A stretch of DNA of 64,000 nt from Zingiber officinale (Eukaryota > Streptophyta > Magnoliopsida > Zingiberales > Zingiberaceae): contig NC_055990.1 of assembly GCF_018446385.1 (NCBI RefSeq), positions 30,279,891 to 30,343,890 on the forward strand, in the 5' to 3' direction. The notes below the pieces were generated by a model. The model was not told the origin of the DNA. It saw nothing but the letters and a program-made list of their open reading frames with translations, and ran no database searches. Each line of letters begins with the position of its first letter. Within the stretch, counting starts at the first letter, position 1. Made by a program: the position numbers and the translations under genes. Shown here piece by piece: positions 1 to 13,184 of this stretch.

Positions 1-330
1 TGTTTTATTTTTATGTTTTTTACAATTTTTTTTTATTTTTTTTTATGGTTTTTTATTTTTTAGGTTTTTTTAAATTTTTTATTTTATTTTTTATATTTTT
101 ATTTTTCCCTTACGTTTTTTATTTTTGTCACATTTTTCTCTTATCCGAGGGTATTTTAGGTAAAAAAAAAATCATTAACCCCGGAATCAAGAAAATCCTC
201 AGTTTTCTTAGGTTTTCCGATTTCTAGTTGCATATTCCTTTTGCTGACGTATCGGGTATCGAACATTACTCGAGAATCATCGATTACCTAAATCAAGATT
301 ATCAAGAATAACCCCCAACTAAACGCACCC
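1..330. mobile_element. Harbinger-type element, right part only
   Basis: The end at 330 reads, on the minus strand, GGGTGCGTTTAGTTGGGG, followed by a stretch ending in a T/A-rich core (1-150). The whole arm matches the left arm of the element starting at 47006: both have TTATTCTTGATAA near the end, a GATTCCGGGGTTAA block and a TACCCTTCG block before the A/T-rich core. PIF/Harbinger-type plant elements have GGG...GTTTGG ends and 3-bp target duplications. The other end lies outside the window, so size and target duplication cannot be checked. No transposase is seen, so it is probably non-autonomous. Confidence 0.7.
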
Positions 331-1094
331 TCAAAATATAGATGAATTGAATATGCATACTTTCTATACCATTACCGGTTCCAATGCTAAGGTCGGATGA
401 TGTTTGTTTCATTCTCCATCTTTGTTAGGAGTTTGGCCAACCTCGAGATGGCTTGCTCTCCCTCAAGTAGACAGTTGCAGATCATGTACTCGCTTAAACT
501 TGGAAGCATTCTCTTTAATTGGTGCGGTGTTGCATCGTTTTCAAGTCCCCAACTATAGATGGCTAGATGAGTTTGTTTATAATTGTATAGATTCAAATGC
601 ACAAGATTGAACCCAAAACAAAACAAAACAAAGAAGATGCTGAAGATATGCCCAGCAAGATCAATACATCTGACAAGATTGCGTTGAAAAATTGCCAGGC
701 AAGATCAATATGTTTGACAGAACCACACTTCTATGCAATCCAAATAAATAGGGTGAAAAGTCCAACCAACAGATCAAAGAAAGTAAATTGAAATGACAAA
801 CGATTCTGAAAAGAATATTAGCTGAAAAATTATATTACTCCCAGTGTATGATATCTTGGATGAAGGAGCTGATAAGTATACGACAGACCTTATGTTCCAA
901 CGATTTAAGACAGATTACAAGAATTTCATCAGATAAAATATATACCCTTCCGAAGAGAATCGTCTGGTAAATATGCACATATATGAACACAGTGCATCGA
1001 ACACAATATTTGAAATAAATAAATAAATAAATAGTAGTTCATGCATTGGCTCCTCTGAACTTTCTTAATTTGAAGGTGCACCTTCCCCTTCCAT
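331..1094. other. 3' flank of the fimbrin gene
   Basis: No gene is seen here. The part nearest the stop codon (about 800-1094) is presumably the fimbrin 3' untranslated region, since the gene reads leftward. The short open frames at 387-791 on both strands have no recognisable domain. A short TAAA tandem run lies near 1015-1030. Confidence 0.5.
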
Positions 1095-4000
1095 TCAACC
1101 ATCTTCTACCTCTGAACTTGCTGAAGAACCATCCTCCGATGTGATGGTTGATATGATACTTGTGGCAAAACTCTCACCTTCTCCATCAGATGCTGAGATG
1201 CCATCGTCTGGAAACATTTCAGATGGAGCTTTGTGAGAGGATGAATCGTCGGCAAGAGATTCCAGCTCGTCCGAGTTCTCCAGCGGTTGAATCAAGCTCC
1301 AATACATGATGGCAGCTGTGAGGACGAGGGTCATCTTTGGATTTACCTGGAGAACCAAAGATGCGCCATGTCAGAGAATACAAGTTAAACGACTTAAACA
1401 ACAAAGATCTTAGCGATATTACCTCTATGATATCTTCAGGCAATAAAAAGATGGAGCATCCAAGCTTTCTTGCAACACTTATTATGTATGTAGCATTCAG
1501 CCGCTTCTCATCATCTGCCAACAAATGATACAAGAGAAACAAAAGTGTTTCACTTGTCTATATCTCAGAAAAGGAATAATTGTTAAAAGGAACAATATGA
1601 ACGCAAACACACAATTGCATACCAGTTTCACCCTTCTTAACAAGATTCCAGTTGACAACCCGCGGCTCCACAGAGCTTAAAAGTTCCAGGAAAAACATGC
1701 CATTTGCAAGGCTGGGATCCTGCAAGACTCAGGGAAAAGCAAGCTAAGAGAATTTATGATGAAAACATTAGGGTATAATGTTCTACGATTTGAAGAATAT
1801 GTTAAACCTTGAAACTCTGCATTTGAGAACGTCTTCCAGCGCTCTTCAGTTTAGTGTTTGCCCATTTCAGGATAGCAGCGTCTTTGATTTCTCTTCCTTG
1901 AGATTGAGTTCTCAAGTTCTTGAGTAGTTGCAATATATCAAATCTCATCAACTGCCACATAAAGGCTATAACAAAAGGAATAATGAAGAAAAATCAGGTT
2001 CATGAGCAAATAATTCTAATAACATCACGCTCATGCCAAAAAACTAATCCCCTCTACCAATGGTATGCAATAGGTGTCCAAACATATAACTTGATGGGTT
2101 ATCTAAAATCCCAAACTCCCTCCAAGAACTAGACGTGGGATTAAAATTCCTATATAAGTTTCCGATAAGCTCCAATTGCTCTCTTCTTCTTACTCCTTAG
2201 TGTCTTGACAACTTTTTGGAAAGACATTTTATGGAGAAGGTGACATATAACTGTGTAATCTTATCCAACAAAATAACTCTGATAATGTCAAGCCTATAAA
2301 GTGGTATAAAATTGCAACAAAGAATGATTGAAGATTTGTAGGGTTTAGTTTCCCAACAAGATTTTGGATCATTAGTCGTGAGGGGCACTCGGAAAGAATT
2401 CACACTGCATGTCTTTTGTATAAAGATATGATATTTTTCTTCAGTGTATAAATCAGAAAATTAAGCAGATGAACTGTCATGCTGAAGCATATCAAATGAA
2501 GCAAAACAAGAATGAATGACTCAGTAACATTTGTTCTAGAGCTTCTGCTCAACACTAGAATTATGACTCTATTGACCCCTACAAGAAGAAAGTTGGCATG
2601 AAATGACTGCAATGATAAAAATGCAAAAATACAACAAAAATAAGGAAACCATAATGGTCAGCAAGCTTCAAAGAACAGATTGCCAAAAATAATTAAAACT
2701 TAAAATTACAATGTTTACATGATTTGATTTCATCAGAAGACGGATCTCCAGTGGAGACTTCAATAACCAAGTTAGAAAGCGTATATTTCTTTGGACTAAG
2801 CCTAACATGTAAAAGTTCATACGGAAGCCAAAAAGAAGAGGCGAGACTTATCCTGCAGCAGATTTAGATTGAAACTGAATTGAAGATAATGTCATCAAAC
2901 TGTCTTATCAAAAGAAACCTACTCACCTAGAATCAGTTTTTTATTTCCTTGAACAAAGTCATTGCCCTCGACATTTACGAGGGAAAATCTCAGTTGTTCA
3001 CCAATCTGTATTACTTGATTGCAATTTTCCACTTTTCTAAAAGGCATCTTGATGGGTGGCTTTGTTGCTTGCTTCCAGTTCACTGACCCAGAATAGATCC
3101 TGTCAAGAACTTCCAGAAGAACCCACCTGGAGAACCAGAATTTAGCAAAGAACACCACTGAAATGAAATGTCATTTAACATAAAGTTAGATGCTTGCCCA
3201 TTTCTAACATCTTCAAAAACATTGTTAACGAAAGTAGGTATTCCAAGACTATTGATCCACAGCCTGAAAACTCTTTCTTCTCTACACACTTGCACATCAT
3301 CCGGCATCATTTCAGCGAATGAAATGTTCTTGCTGTCTATTGACAGACCATTCCTGCATGGGACAATCACAGGATTATTACCTCAGGTAATGCAGGTAGT
3401 TAGTGACTAAGAGAAATTAATAAAGCAAAGGAAGCATGCAAGTTAATCAAGGGAAATCATTAAATGAAATCATAAGGATCCACCATTTTTTTTATTTTTG
3501 AAACCATACTTGTGGTGTGCATCTTACTCATGGCTAGACAGTAAGAAATTCAAGTTAAAAGCTTAGCACATCCTGTCAAATTTTAGCAGCTTCCTTAGTG
3601 ACATAGACTCGCTAATTAATACGGTTGCATGGTTATATTATCTGAGAAACCAAATCTTCCTTAAAATAAAATAGGAGATTAAATTTCCAGAAAGGTTGAG
3701 CTTTCAAGTTAAAATAATTGCAGGCAAAAAACCAAGATAACTTATTTATAAATTCATACCTAAAATGAAATATCTGTGCAACAAATCCAAGATTGAGATT
3801 AGAGATGCCTTCCAGAATATCCTCAAATGTCAAGTATCTTTTGCAGCCAATTTTGTCAGCATGCTCTAGCACCATTTTAGCCCTTTCTTCTGGATCTTTG
3901 ACATCTAGTGTTGCAGGATTACAATGCTCAGGTGCCAGGACATTAAGCAGATATACGTAAGCCACTGCATCCTAGTAATGATTCCAAATGCAAGTTCAGT

Positions 4001-7000
4001 TACTGCACATTTCACTTTACAATATTTAGTAATCAACTTGAATTCTTCTCAGACACAATGAATTTTGCATCAAGAAAAGGTATATTTGGACTGAACTTTC
4101 TCAAAATTGCAGTTTAAGTATTCCATAGACGTCCATGTTTATTTGATAAAATAACTCATAATTTACCCTCATAACAAAATTGGCAGGAAGGTAGCTTGAA
4201 TTGCAAGTTAACTGATATTACTGAACTTTTTAACAAGTTCTGCTTTTGTCCCTGATAGGAGCTGTGCAAAATCATCCATGCAATTACACATGGTATATAT
4301 ATAGGTGTATATATAGGAATAAATTAGCTTCAAACTATAACAACTCTGGAAGGACACTACCTCAACAATGACTGCATTCTCCTTCAGAAAATATGCAATG
4401 TGTTAGCTATTAAGTAAGCAGCATATGCAGAAGACTATTGGGAGGGGCATCCAGAGAAGTTGAATTTGTTTAATTAGGGTGCAAGCAGAGAGGAACTATT
4501 GGCAATGCAGGAATTAAAATGGAAGATGGTTATGTCCAAGTTGAGGTTGAATGTTTTGGCTTGGAGTTGATATAAATCAGCTGCCAAAGTGGCAGATGAA
4601 TACCATTTTGTTGCCTTACTGTGGGTAAAAGGTAAAGTTTTATTATGCAAAACCTACCCTCATAAGAAACATTCAAGATAAGCATTGTTTTGAATTACAG
4701 TTGAATTTGTTTATGCATCAGCAGTATGGTAGACAATGCATTCGGTTCAAGGAACAATAGAAATCTGAAATATCTGAGATGTGAGAATTACTTTTAATAG
4801 GCTGCAGGCAGAAAACAAAAACACAGCTAGGATAGAATAGTGAATGCCAATCTCATTATATCAATACAGCATGAACTACTTCACTTTAAAGTAGGAACAT
4901 GAACTCAGGACTTTATCTGCTATTTTATCTACCAAGCATAATACCTTCAGATCCGAAGAAAAATTTGTTATAGTTTTTGTGTATCCTCCTCGCTTGAGGT
5001 GAAAATTCATCCATTTAAGCAGCATCTTTTCTGGTGATAAATTTAAGAGTTCCTCCACATCCTGTATCAAACGAAGATATCAATAAAGCAATGTTACCCT
5101 TTGCAATAAATCAGCAAACAAGCTAATCAAACACCAAGAAGGGCATACATGGTTCTCATCTACTAACTCCAGAAGTTCAGGTGTCTTCTTCAGGGTAAGA
5201 TCTGCTAATAGTTGTATCTGAGAAGAGATCCACGTAACAAATTAAGTACTCATAGCCTGTGCATATAGAAACCAGTGCCTGAACCTGATAAAATTAATAT
5301 TACCTGAAGAACAAAGGTGGCAAATGGATCAAAGCATATCAACATAGAGGTCTCAATTTTTTTTGGTTCTTATCTAATTGCAAATGGTAAGGAAGAATAA
5401 AGAGGGATCAAGAAACTACCTTAATGATCTGCGATATCAAAGCAAGAACAAGATGAGGCTGCATTGGAAAAATTAGTATGTCAGACAAAATTCAAATAGT
5501 TTTGCAAAATAGATCAAAATCAAGTTAAAAGTAAGAGGGACATGAATTTCTAGGGAGCTTTATACTTGACAAAGGGTACTCGTTTTACAATTTTCTTATG
5601 AAAAATTAATAAGATTGAACCTCACAGTTACAAATTTCTAATGAGGATCAGACTAGCACAATTACATCTTTTTAGCATTATGTATAATCTCTCTTTGCCT
5701 TTGTGCAAAAAGAAAGGTTAAGACTCAAAGCATTTTTTTTTCATTTGGTCTACAGAAAGCAGTGGCTCTTTTTTCTCAAGACTATAAAAGCTAGAGTAAG
5801 TAATTTTTCTAGCGATCTCTTTGAAAACACGAAGTGAAGCTTTTGTCTTTTACTTGAGAATTTTTTTTTCTGTAGTGTATAACTTAACATTTCTCTGTTG
5901 GATGGCTGGGTCAGAAATTTCAAGCATGTTTCTCTGTAACATACCATAAAGTGAGTATGCATGATTCAAAATATGAATCTAATGCAATTACATTGACAGG
6001 GAGACGATCAAAGACCAATATTGACTTCTTTATGTACTTTACGAGTCTACACGGAATACATGTGTGTGAACTATTATGTAATATAACAAAGAATGATTCA
6101 AGTTATAACTAAAATTATGATCGTGTGTCAGCACAAGTACTAGTCCATGGTTCCAATAGTAAGGGATTTCCACAAAACCTTAAAGATGATATGTTCCAAT
6201 TTTAAGCATTCATTGTTTTCCTAATTGATAAGCGAAAAAGAACAATACTATAACTTGATTTAAACAGAAAGAATCTGACATACCCTCCCTTCAATAAGGT
6301 CTTGCGTACCAATATTAACGACTGTGCATCCAATTGCTTTTGCAGAGTTTAAGCCCAGAGTATGGTTTTCATTCCTCTCCCATGGGTTCAGCACTCGTTT
6401 TGTGTTGATTGCCCTTTCATCTATTGTACCCGGAACTGCCGCATTGATTAATTTACTAACCAAAATCAACACAAAAGCATCAATAGATTTTTTTTTTTTT
6501 AAAAAAAAAAGGAACTCCAACTCAACATTTAGTGATTGTCCTATGAAAATAGGTCACTCATAGCCCAAGACCCAGACTAAGTCTTTCAATAATACAATAG
6601 CCTAAAATGGTTACAGCTCACCAAAGAAGGACGCCATCTTTCGCCAAGTCAAACAAATCATTCGTAGCTGGATCAAGTGGCAAATAGTTCTTCAAAAACG
6701 GGTCATCTCCAAGATAACCATTAATATGTGCTACAGCAAAATCTTGCTCAGATTCTATGATGGTGTGACGAAGTGTGGTGGTGCTGTCCTTCAAGAACGA
6801 TGAGGAATTCTTCACGCTGCCGTCTTTGTTAGAAGCCCGCGCTTGCAATTCCAAATAAGCCTGCGTAATGAAAGAAAGTGCCATTCAGATAAAGAAATGC
6901 CAAAGTAGGAGGCAAGATACACGTTTGCAGCCAACAGAGTGTACCCGCAAGAATGCCTCGAATTCCAACTCATGGTTTTCATCTAGATCGGAAGCTTTCA

Positions 7001-7287
7001 GGATTTCAGATATGTCTTCCACCGTAAAAACACCGCGGAGAGCCTTCAACTTGGCCAAAACAGGCGACAAAGTTGCAGCTGTGACATGCCCCGAATCCTT
7101 CTTTGCTGAAAGGTACTAGACGATCCCAGATCCAAGACTCATTGCTAAGAAGCGACATTTCCGCTAAGGACAAAAAGAGAGCTGGGTTCAAAATGCTTAC
7201 TTTGGATTGGAGGCCTCGTAGCTCGACCTGGGTGAATTGGCTGTGAAGCCAGGGATCGGAAACGATAACGCCGACGTAGCCCGACAT
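1095..7287 (-). CDS. Fimbrin (plastin), actin-bundling protein
   Basis: Fimbrins cross-link actin filaments into bundles through two actin-binding domains, each a pair of calponin-homology (CH) domains. Fourteen coding exons on the minus strand give 686 residues, the usual plant length (about 690): 7287-7201, 7115-6945, 6860-6622, 6455-6284, 5458-5420, 5217-5149, 5061-4945, 3971-3760, 3353-3198, 3126-2927, 1965-1808, 1719-1623, 1514-1423, 1346-1095. All join in frame. The protein starts [14 protein letters not shown], has an N-terminal EF-hand-like region (about 1-75), then four CH domains (about 120-620); recognisable blocks are [46 protein letters not shown] and [18 protein letters not shown]. 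The C-terminal tail is acidic and Ser-rich. The intron between 3353-3198 and 3126-2927 needs a GC donor; the other introns are GT-AG. A 5'-UTR intron is likely: a donor (GTAATC) sits at 7490. No break was found. Confidence 0.95.
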
Positions 7288-8389
7288 CTCCTCCTCCTCC
7301 TTAAATCGCGATAACTCAATTGGCAATGTTTCAAAAATCTTCACTTTAAATTAGCAATCGATCAATTTCCATACCCAAATAAAAAAAAAAAACATCGAAT
7401 CCTATACAACTATAAATCTGCAAACTTTCTCGCGCTTGAGCGAAGAAATCTCAGACAATTAACGCGAAAGAACAGGGAATTAGGGATTACCAAGCTGCTG
7501 GGGTTCCAGGAGGCTACCTATGCTCCGCCACTGGCAACATAGCTCGGCATTGGGTTCAAGTTCTTTGCTTTCTCTATCTCTCTCTCGGCTCCTGTTAAAT
7601 TTCCCTCTTTCGCCAGGATTGGGGATCTGTGGACCGGCGTGGCCGATGGCGGAGGAGGAGGAGGAGATGGAAAGTGACCTCCTCGTTGGAATCTGGCGCC
7701 GAGGGAAGGAGATGGAGGCAATTAAGGAGATCATGGTGGAGGTTTGCGTTGTTGGTTTGTGGTGGTGGAAAGAGAACGAACGATGGTGCTGCGCTGTGGT
7801 TGCGTTGTGCCGCGTATGGGGACGCCAACAGTTTAATGCGCCGAGGACGAAGGGACGCCTCCTCCTCTCCTCTGCCACGCGTCGTTCTAAGAGCTTGCAC
7901 ACGTGTACAGAACGACAAATCGTGATTCCTAAATCGGAACGTCGTAATTCTGTCTCGTTAGCCAAATGCACCGACAACTTACTTGTATTAATTTATTATT
8001 AAATTAAAGAGATATTTCGTTTACCTCCCTCAAAATTACATATTTCAATAAGGATGAAAATATTTTTAAAATATTTTATGTAATTAAGCATTCTAATTTC
8101 TAAGACTTAAATTATCTGAGATAAAAAAATAAAAGTTAAAATTAATTTAACATAATAATTAAGCTAATTCGGCAACACACATTATATATTTAAATTATAC
8201 TATATTGTTATTTTTGAAATAACTTTGAAACTTTAGAATTGTTGAAATAATCCTTAATTTCAACAAATCTTGTTATGTTAATATTTAAACTATTATTATT
8301 GTTAATTCATGAATTACTGAATGTTATTTTAAAAACTCTAATGAAACTATTTATAGGTTGAAACTTTTTCCATCCATTTTATCGGAATT
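7288..8389. other. Fimbrin 5' UTR and promoter region, then AT-rich spacer
   Basis: About 7491-7650 (minus strand) is probably the first untranslated exon: it ends at a good donor (GTAATC after CAGCTTG) and has a CT/GA-rich stretch near 7560-7600. Farther out, 7650-7950 is GC-rich and promoter-like. Open frames of 60-165 residues cover 7480-8002 on both strands, but their translations are low-complexity Arg/Ser runs with no domain. From 8000 on the DNA is AT-rich without genes. Confidence 0.5.
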
Positions 8390-9130
8390 GTCAAAATAGT
8401 CTTTTTCATGTCTCATTTGCACTTTTTAATTTATAAAAATACTCTTATTTATCCATATGGATATTTCAATTCTAATTAACAATAATAACATTATAACTCA
8501 TATAAAGAGTCATTATATCAGAGTAAAATATTTACTATTATAAACTTATTTTTTATATTTTTATCATAAAGCTAGATCGCTTAGGGTTAGATGAGTGATA
8601 TCATTTTTGTTCAAATAACAATAACACTATATTAAAGCAGTTATAATTCATAACGGCTATAATATGAATATTTCATTTCTTATATTAATTTTATGTTGTA
8701 ATAGCTATAAATCTTAATTGTTATAACATAAATAACTTTTTTTTATCAATATTAGTCAATATTATATTATAGGAATATAGAATCATAATTGCTACTATAT
8801 TATGATTCTATATTAGTCATTTATGGTCAACACTAATTAATATTATATTATAATAATTATAAATCATCACTATTATAATAGAAATAGTTTATTTCTAATT
8901 AACACGGATTAATATTCTATTTTATCAGTTAAAAGATTATAATTATTTCAACTGTTTATTCATAAAGTTATAAATGCATAACAATTATAATTTTATAGTT
9001 GCTATAATATCATAGAAAATAAGGATATTTTTTAAAATAAAAAAAACTTGAAGTGGAATGAAATGCTGTTTTGATAATAAATTAAAAAGGAATATCAATG
9101 ATTCTAATAAAAAAAATGCCTTTCTAATTT
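8390..9130. mobile_element. AT-rich inverted-repeat element (MITE-like), copy 1
   Basis: The right arm (about 9060-9130) reads on the minus strand as a T-rich block containing TTTTTTATTAGAAT and then TTTATTATCAAAACAG. The left arm (about 8390-8460) is a weaker inverted match. The interior repeats motifs such as TTATAATAGYTATAAATC. The same arms and interior occur at 21334-21788. No coding capacity. Boundaries are approximate and no target duplication was identified. Confidence 0.4.
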
Positions 9131-10199
9131 TTACCCACTTATAATTGTCATTATCTAATCTTTTTGCTTTAGTAATTTTTGTCATCTAAATTTCTTGTAT
9201 CTATTAGAGAAAAAAAAATGATATCGCAAAAGGTCCCGTATCTAGCATTACTTTTTAATAGTTTTAATGATTTATGTTTAGTTTGTTGGCATAATATGCC
9301 GCCATTTAGGTAAAATTTATTTAAAATAATAATAATAAAATAAAAAAAATATCTAAAATAAAAAAAAACAAAGCAAACAATTTAGAAAATGGAAAATCCA
9401 AAATAAGAAAAATTATTTAAATATAAAAAGTAATACTTTTAAATGTATTAATATAGAATTTATAGCGAATTTTTAAATATTTCTTGAGACTAATTTAGTA
9501 ATTTTAAGTTAAAAATTGGCTTAAATATATTTTCTAAGTAGAAAAGTATTTTAGTCTTTCAATTGGGCTAGTTTTGATGAGCAAATCATGCTCAACCCAA
9601 CGCACCGGCCGCCAACTTGACCCAATTGTACAAACTGAATCCAACAGGATTTAAGATTTTTTATATCCTAAATCTTAAATCCTAAAATTCATCCTATGTA
9701 AGCTCGCGGCCAATCTGAAATTGAAAACTCACGGTTAGTCGATGGTTGTGAGCTTATAGCCACGGGCTTCCCTCGATGACACCATAAGCTTGATGATGCT
9801 GAGTTTGATGTGTTGGCTTATCGGAAAGTCGTGCACGAGGAAATAAAAGTTCTTTAGCTGAATTTTAGATGGAAAAAAAATTAACAAAAATTGATTCACA
9901 AACTAATTTAAAATAGATCATTTTCATAATATTTATCGTGCAAATAAAGAACATTATCTTGACTCTTGTTTTCAATGCTATTTTTTTTTCTATTTATTCT
10001 TCGAGATAAAAAATAGCGGTAAAAAAGGACAAATTTTACAGGGTGAAATAAAATTATTAACAAATCCTGGAGCAGAATAGAATTTTCCCTGGTAATGAAG
10101 AAGCCAGAAGGTAGACTTGTAAAGCATAGATAGATTCATTGTTTTTCTTTAATAACCTCCTAAATTCCAATATTAATTATTCGAGACTCAAATTACGTC
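9131..10199. other. AT-rich intergenic DNA upstream of the apyrase gene
   Basis: No gene, RNA or repeat with clear ends was recognised. The last part (about 10050-10200) is presumably promoter of the apyrase gene. Confidence 0.4.
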
Positions 10200-10449
10200 G
10201 GATTTCTCGAACCTACCCCCAGATCCGCTATTTCTGCTTCCCCCAACCCGACGACGCCTGTCCCCCAATTGCATCCGGAGCCGTCCTCCCGCGCTCTCTC
10301 TGCCGATCGGCGATCGGCGAGGGGTGCATGCGGTCCGTTCGACAATCGCAGCTCCACTGCTTGCCGTAATAGTCTTCATCGATCTTCGTCTCTCCGCGGG
10401 CTGCAACCGGCGGGAGTCGACGCCGGGGACACGCATCGTCTTCGGACAG
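10200..10449 (+). other. Probable untranslated first exon of the apyrase gene
   Basis: A GC-rich block in AT-rich surroundings ends at a good donor (ACAG, then GTATTG) at 10450. The next plausible acceptor in front of the apyrase coding exon is TTTTCAG at 13023, which gives a 2.57 kb intron (10450-13023). The exon start is a guess. A short open frame (10269-10460) crosses the donor and is not expected to be translated. The intron itself is AT-rich, and I saw no gene in it. Confidence 0.5.
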
Positions 10450-13184
10450 GTATTGTTTAGATCTCCTTTCTGGTTTGATTTGAACGTGGACTAGTATGCA
10501 GTCATGGAATCTTCAGGCACACCCAACCACTTGCATTGTCGTATCGTATTCAAGTGTTAAATGTGGCGAATAAGAAGCACCGCATCCTTGTTTACTACCT
10601 TGTAGATCTGGGATTGATTGTCTCAGTTTGATGCGAAAGTGGGTCTCATGTGGTATCATTAATACTAATGAGGTTCGCCTGTGCTACTTCTGCAACTGTT
10701 TCTATGATCGAGCACGATCTATGGAATCTATCAGATCCCATGGTTGATGGGCTTTGATCTTCACCTTTAATATGGTGTTTTGCCAAAATTATTTTCTTAG
10801 TTGGTGAACGAGATACCTGCACTGTTGTCGGAGCCAAGGGCTCTAAACTTGTATTGCCTCCTAATAATTCCTTGAATTTCAACAGTTGTCGGGTTTGTTA
10901 TCCTCAAGTTTAGGTTGTAGTAGTTCTTGAAGTCTTCGCAAGATAAGTTCAGCTTGATTGACATCAAACTTTAAGAATTATAAGTACACATCATCATGAG
11001 GTTGAAAAATTCTACTTGATTCTTGCTTCTCACATACTGTTGACAGAAGTGGTCCATATTGGTAGAGCCAATTTTGAATTCACCATAATGTGGGAAGTCT
11101 AATTTCAAGTATCATGGAACTACTACTCTGGATGATCCTAGACAATATCACAAATGAGTACAGCAGGTTTAGATTGCAAATTCAGGTGACATGCAGCGGG
11201 CTGCGTATATATAATGCATACTCATCAATAATTAAAAAATTGTTAAAGACTTCATAAGAGATCCCAAATAATAATCTACACTTGCTTTGGATAACAAAAC
11301 CTAAATAAGACCAATGTTTCTAGCAAGTATCAAGGCAGAATATGTACTGATTATACAAAAAATTTACTAACATTGACAGGTGCAACAATAATCTTTTTTA
11401 AGAAATGTGATTGTCATTGAATTCCTCTTAATCATCACACTCCTTGCTTTTTTTCATTTGTAATAAGTTAAATGTGAACTTACTAATTAAACCAAAGAAA
11501 CATATAAACTGATTATACAAAAAATCAAAACATTATTTGGTACAATTAATAATCTTCCTTAAATAGTCATTGAATTCCCCTTAATCACCACACTCCTTTC
11601 TCTCCTCATATGTACTATTTTGTAATCCATTAATTTCAACTTTGAGATGTAAGTAAATTTTGAATATTTTTCTTGGTTGATATGGCTCATTAACTCTCCA
11701 CATTATTCTTGTCCAGTTTGCAATCTGGATATTAGGTTCTTATTACATTCAAATTGGAAAATATGATCCAAATCTCAAGTAGGATTTTAATTGGACCAGG
11801 ATTTTGTGAACCTACAATCCAATTCTATGTTTTCTCACCATTCTTAGGTAGGATCTTGATCTGCACAATCCTAATCTAATAAATTAAACTTACATTCATA
11901 TTATTTGACATTCAATAAAAAGTAGACAGCTTTTTCATACCATACCATCCAATTGCATTATATGAGAAGCATTTTTAACTTCCAAGTAGAAAAAATAGTC
12001 CTTTTCATTATCATATATTTTATAAAAAAAAATTTAGTTAAATTTACAAAGTAGTACAAGAGCTAACTATCTTTCAACGCTTCACAATCATATTACATTA
12101 TTCATTTATTTTCTACGTAAATCGTATATTTTATGATATCAAATGATACAAATTTTAAATGGTTCATAATAATAATATATATAATAAAATAAATTGTATG
12201 CTTTAAATACAATTTCAAAAAATATTAAATCATAAGATCTTACAACCTTACAATGTAATCATACTATGAACCTTTCATTGTTCCAAGGTTGGATCATTCT
12301 TAGGTAAGATCTTAATCCTCTAATGACCTTAAAAGATACAAATTTGACCTCCTTTGGTTTAACCCATCTGAGAGTTAGTTCTTTTCACTTATTATATCCC
12401 TTCATTTTAAGGATCTTTTCTCTTTTGTTTTGTTTATTTTTTGTATCAGGAAAAAATAAAACATAGAGTAGATAAATCATCTACTTGATGTGTAATCTAT
12501 TAACTTTATTCCTACATATTCTAAGGCGAAAGTTATAGACTAGCTCGGTCTAGATGAGCTAATCAAAATGATTGCATCACATACCATGCGTATATGATGT
12601 GAAGCACTACATATGCATATACTGTTCTAGTGAATATGTGTCTACCTTAACCACTTATAAGACATTACTATGCCAACTTATTATTCTTCCTTTTCCTCTT
12701 CCTATGTTGCCTATGGTTTCTTAAGTTAAAGAAAGAACTCATCAATATGCCTGAGATTGGAAAAAAAAACATATTCACTATTTGATTCTTTCTGTCATGA
12801 TACACTTTATATACAATCTTTAAATTCCACTACAGCCAATGCATAATCACTACACCGACTACATCCAATCCATTCACTGCAGATCCACTACATTTATCCG
12901 CTTCATTAAGTATATCTATTTGGTAAATAATACATTCACATAAGATGCTTGTTCTTTGTCTTGTTATTAGTGATACAATAATCTAATTTCATTCACAACA
13001 TTTGCTGTCGAATATATTTTCAGGTGCATAACCATATACAGAAAATTTGCAAGTTGCTTCTATCTAGTGTTGGCATCAAAGTGGAGTTGAATGAATGAAT
13101 CTTTAAGGTCACTGTACTACCTCTTTTTTTAGCTGCAAAATCTGGTTGCATTGCAGTGCTGGATCTCCTGAAAAGAAAAGCATT

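Noticed and set aside
7480-8002. Overlapping open frames of 60-165 residues on both strands
   Set aside because: GC-rich promoter/5' UTR of the fimbrin gene; translations are low-complexity and mutually exclusive.
10646-10882. Minus-strand 78-residue frame inside the apyrase 5' intron
   Set aside because: No domain, no promoter or splice context; the intron reads as ordinary non-coding DNA.
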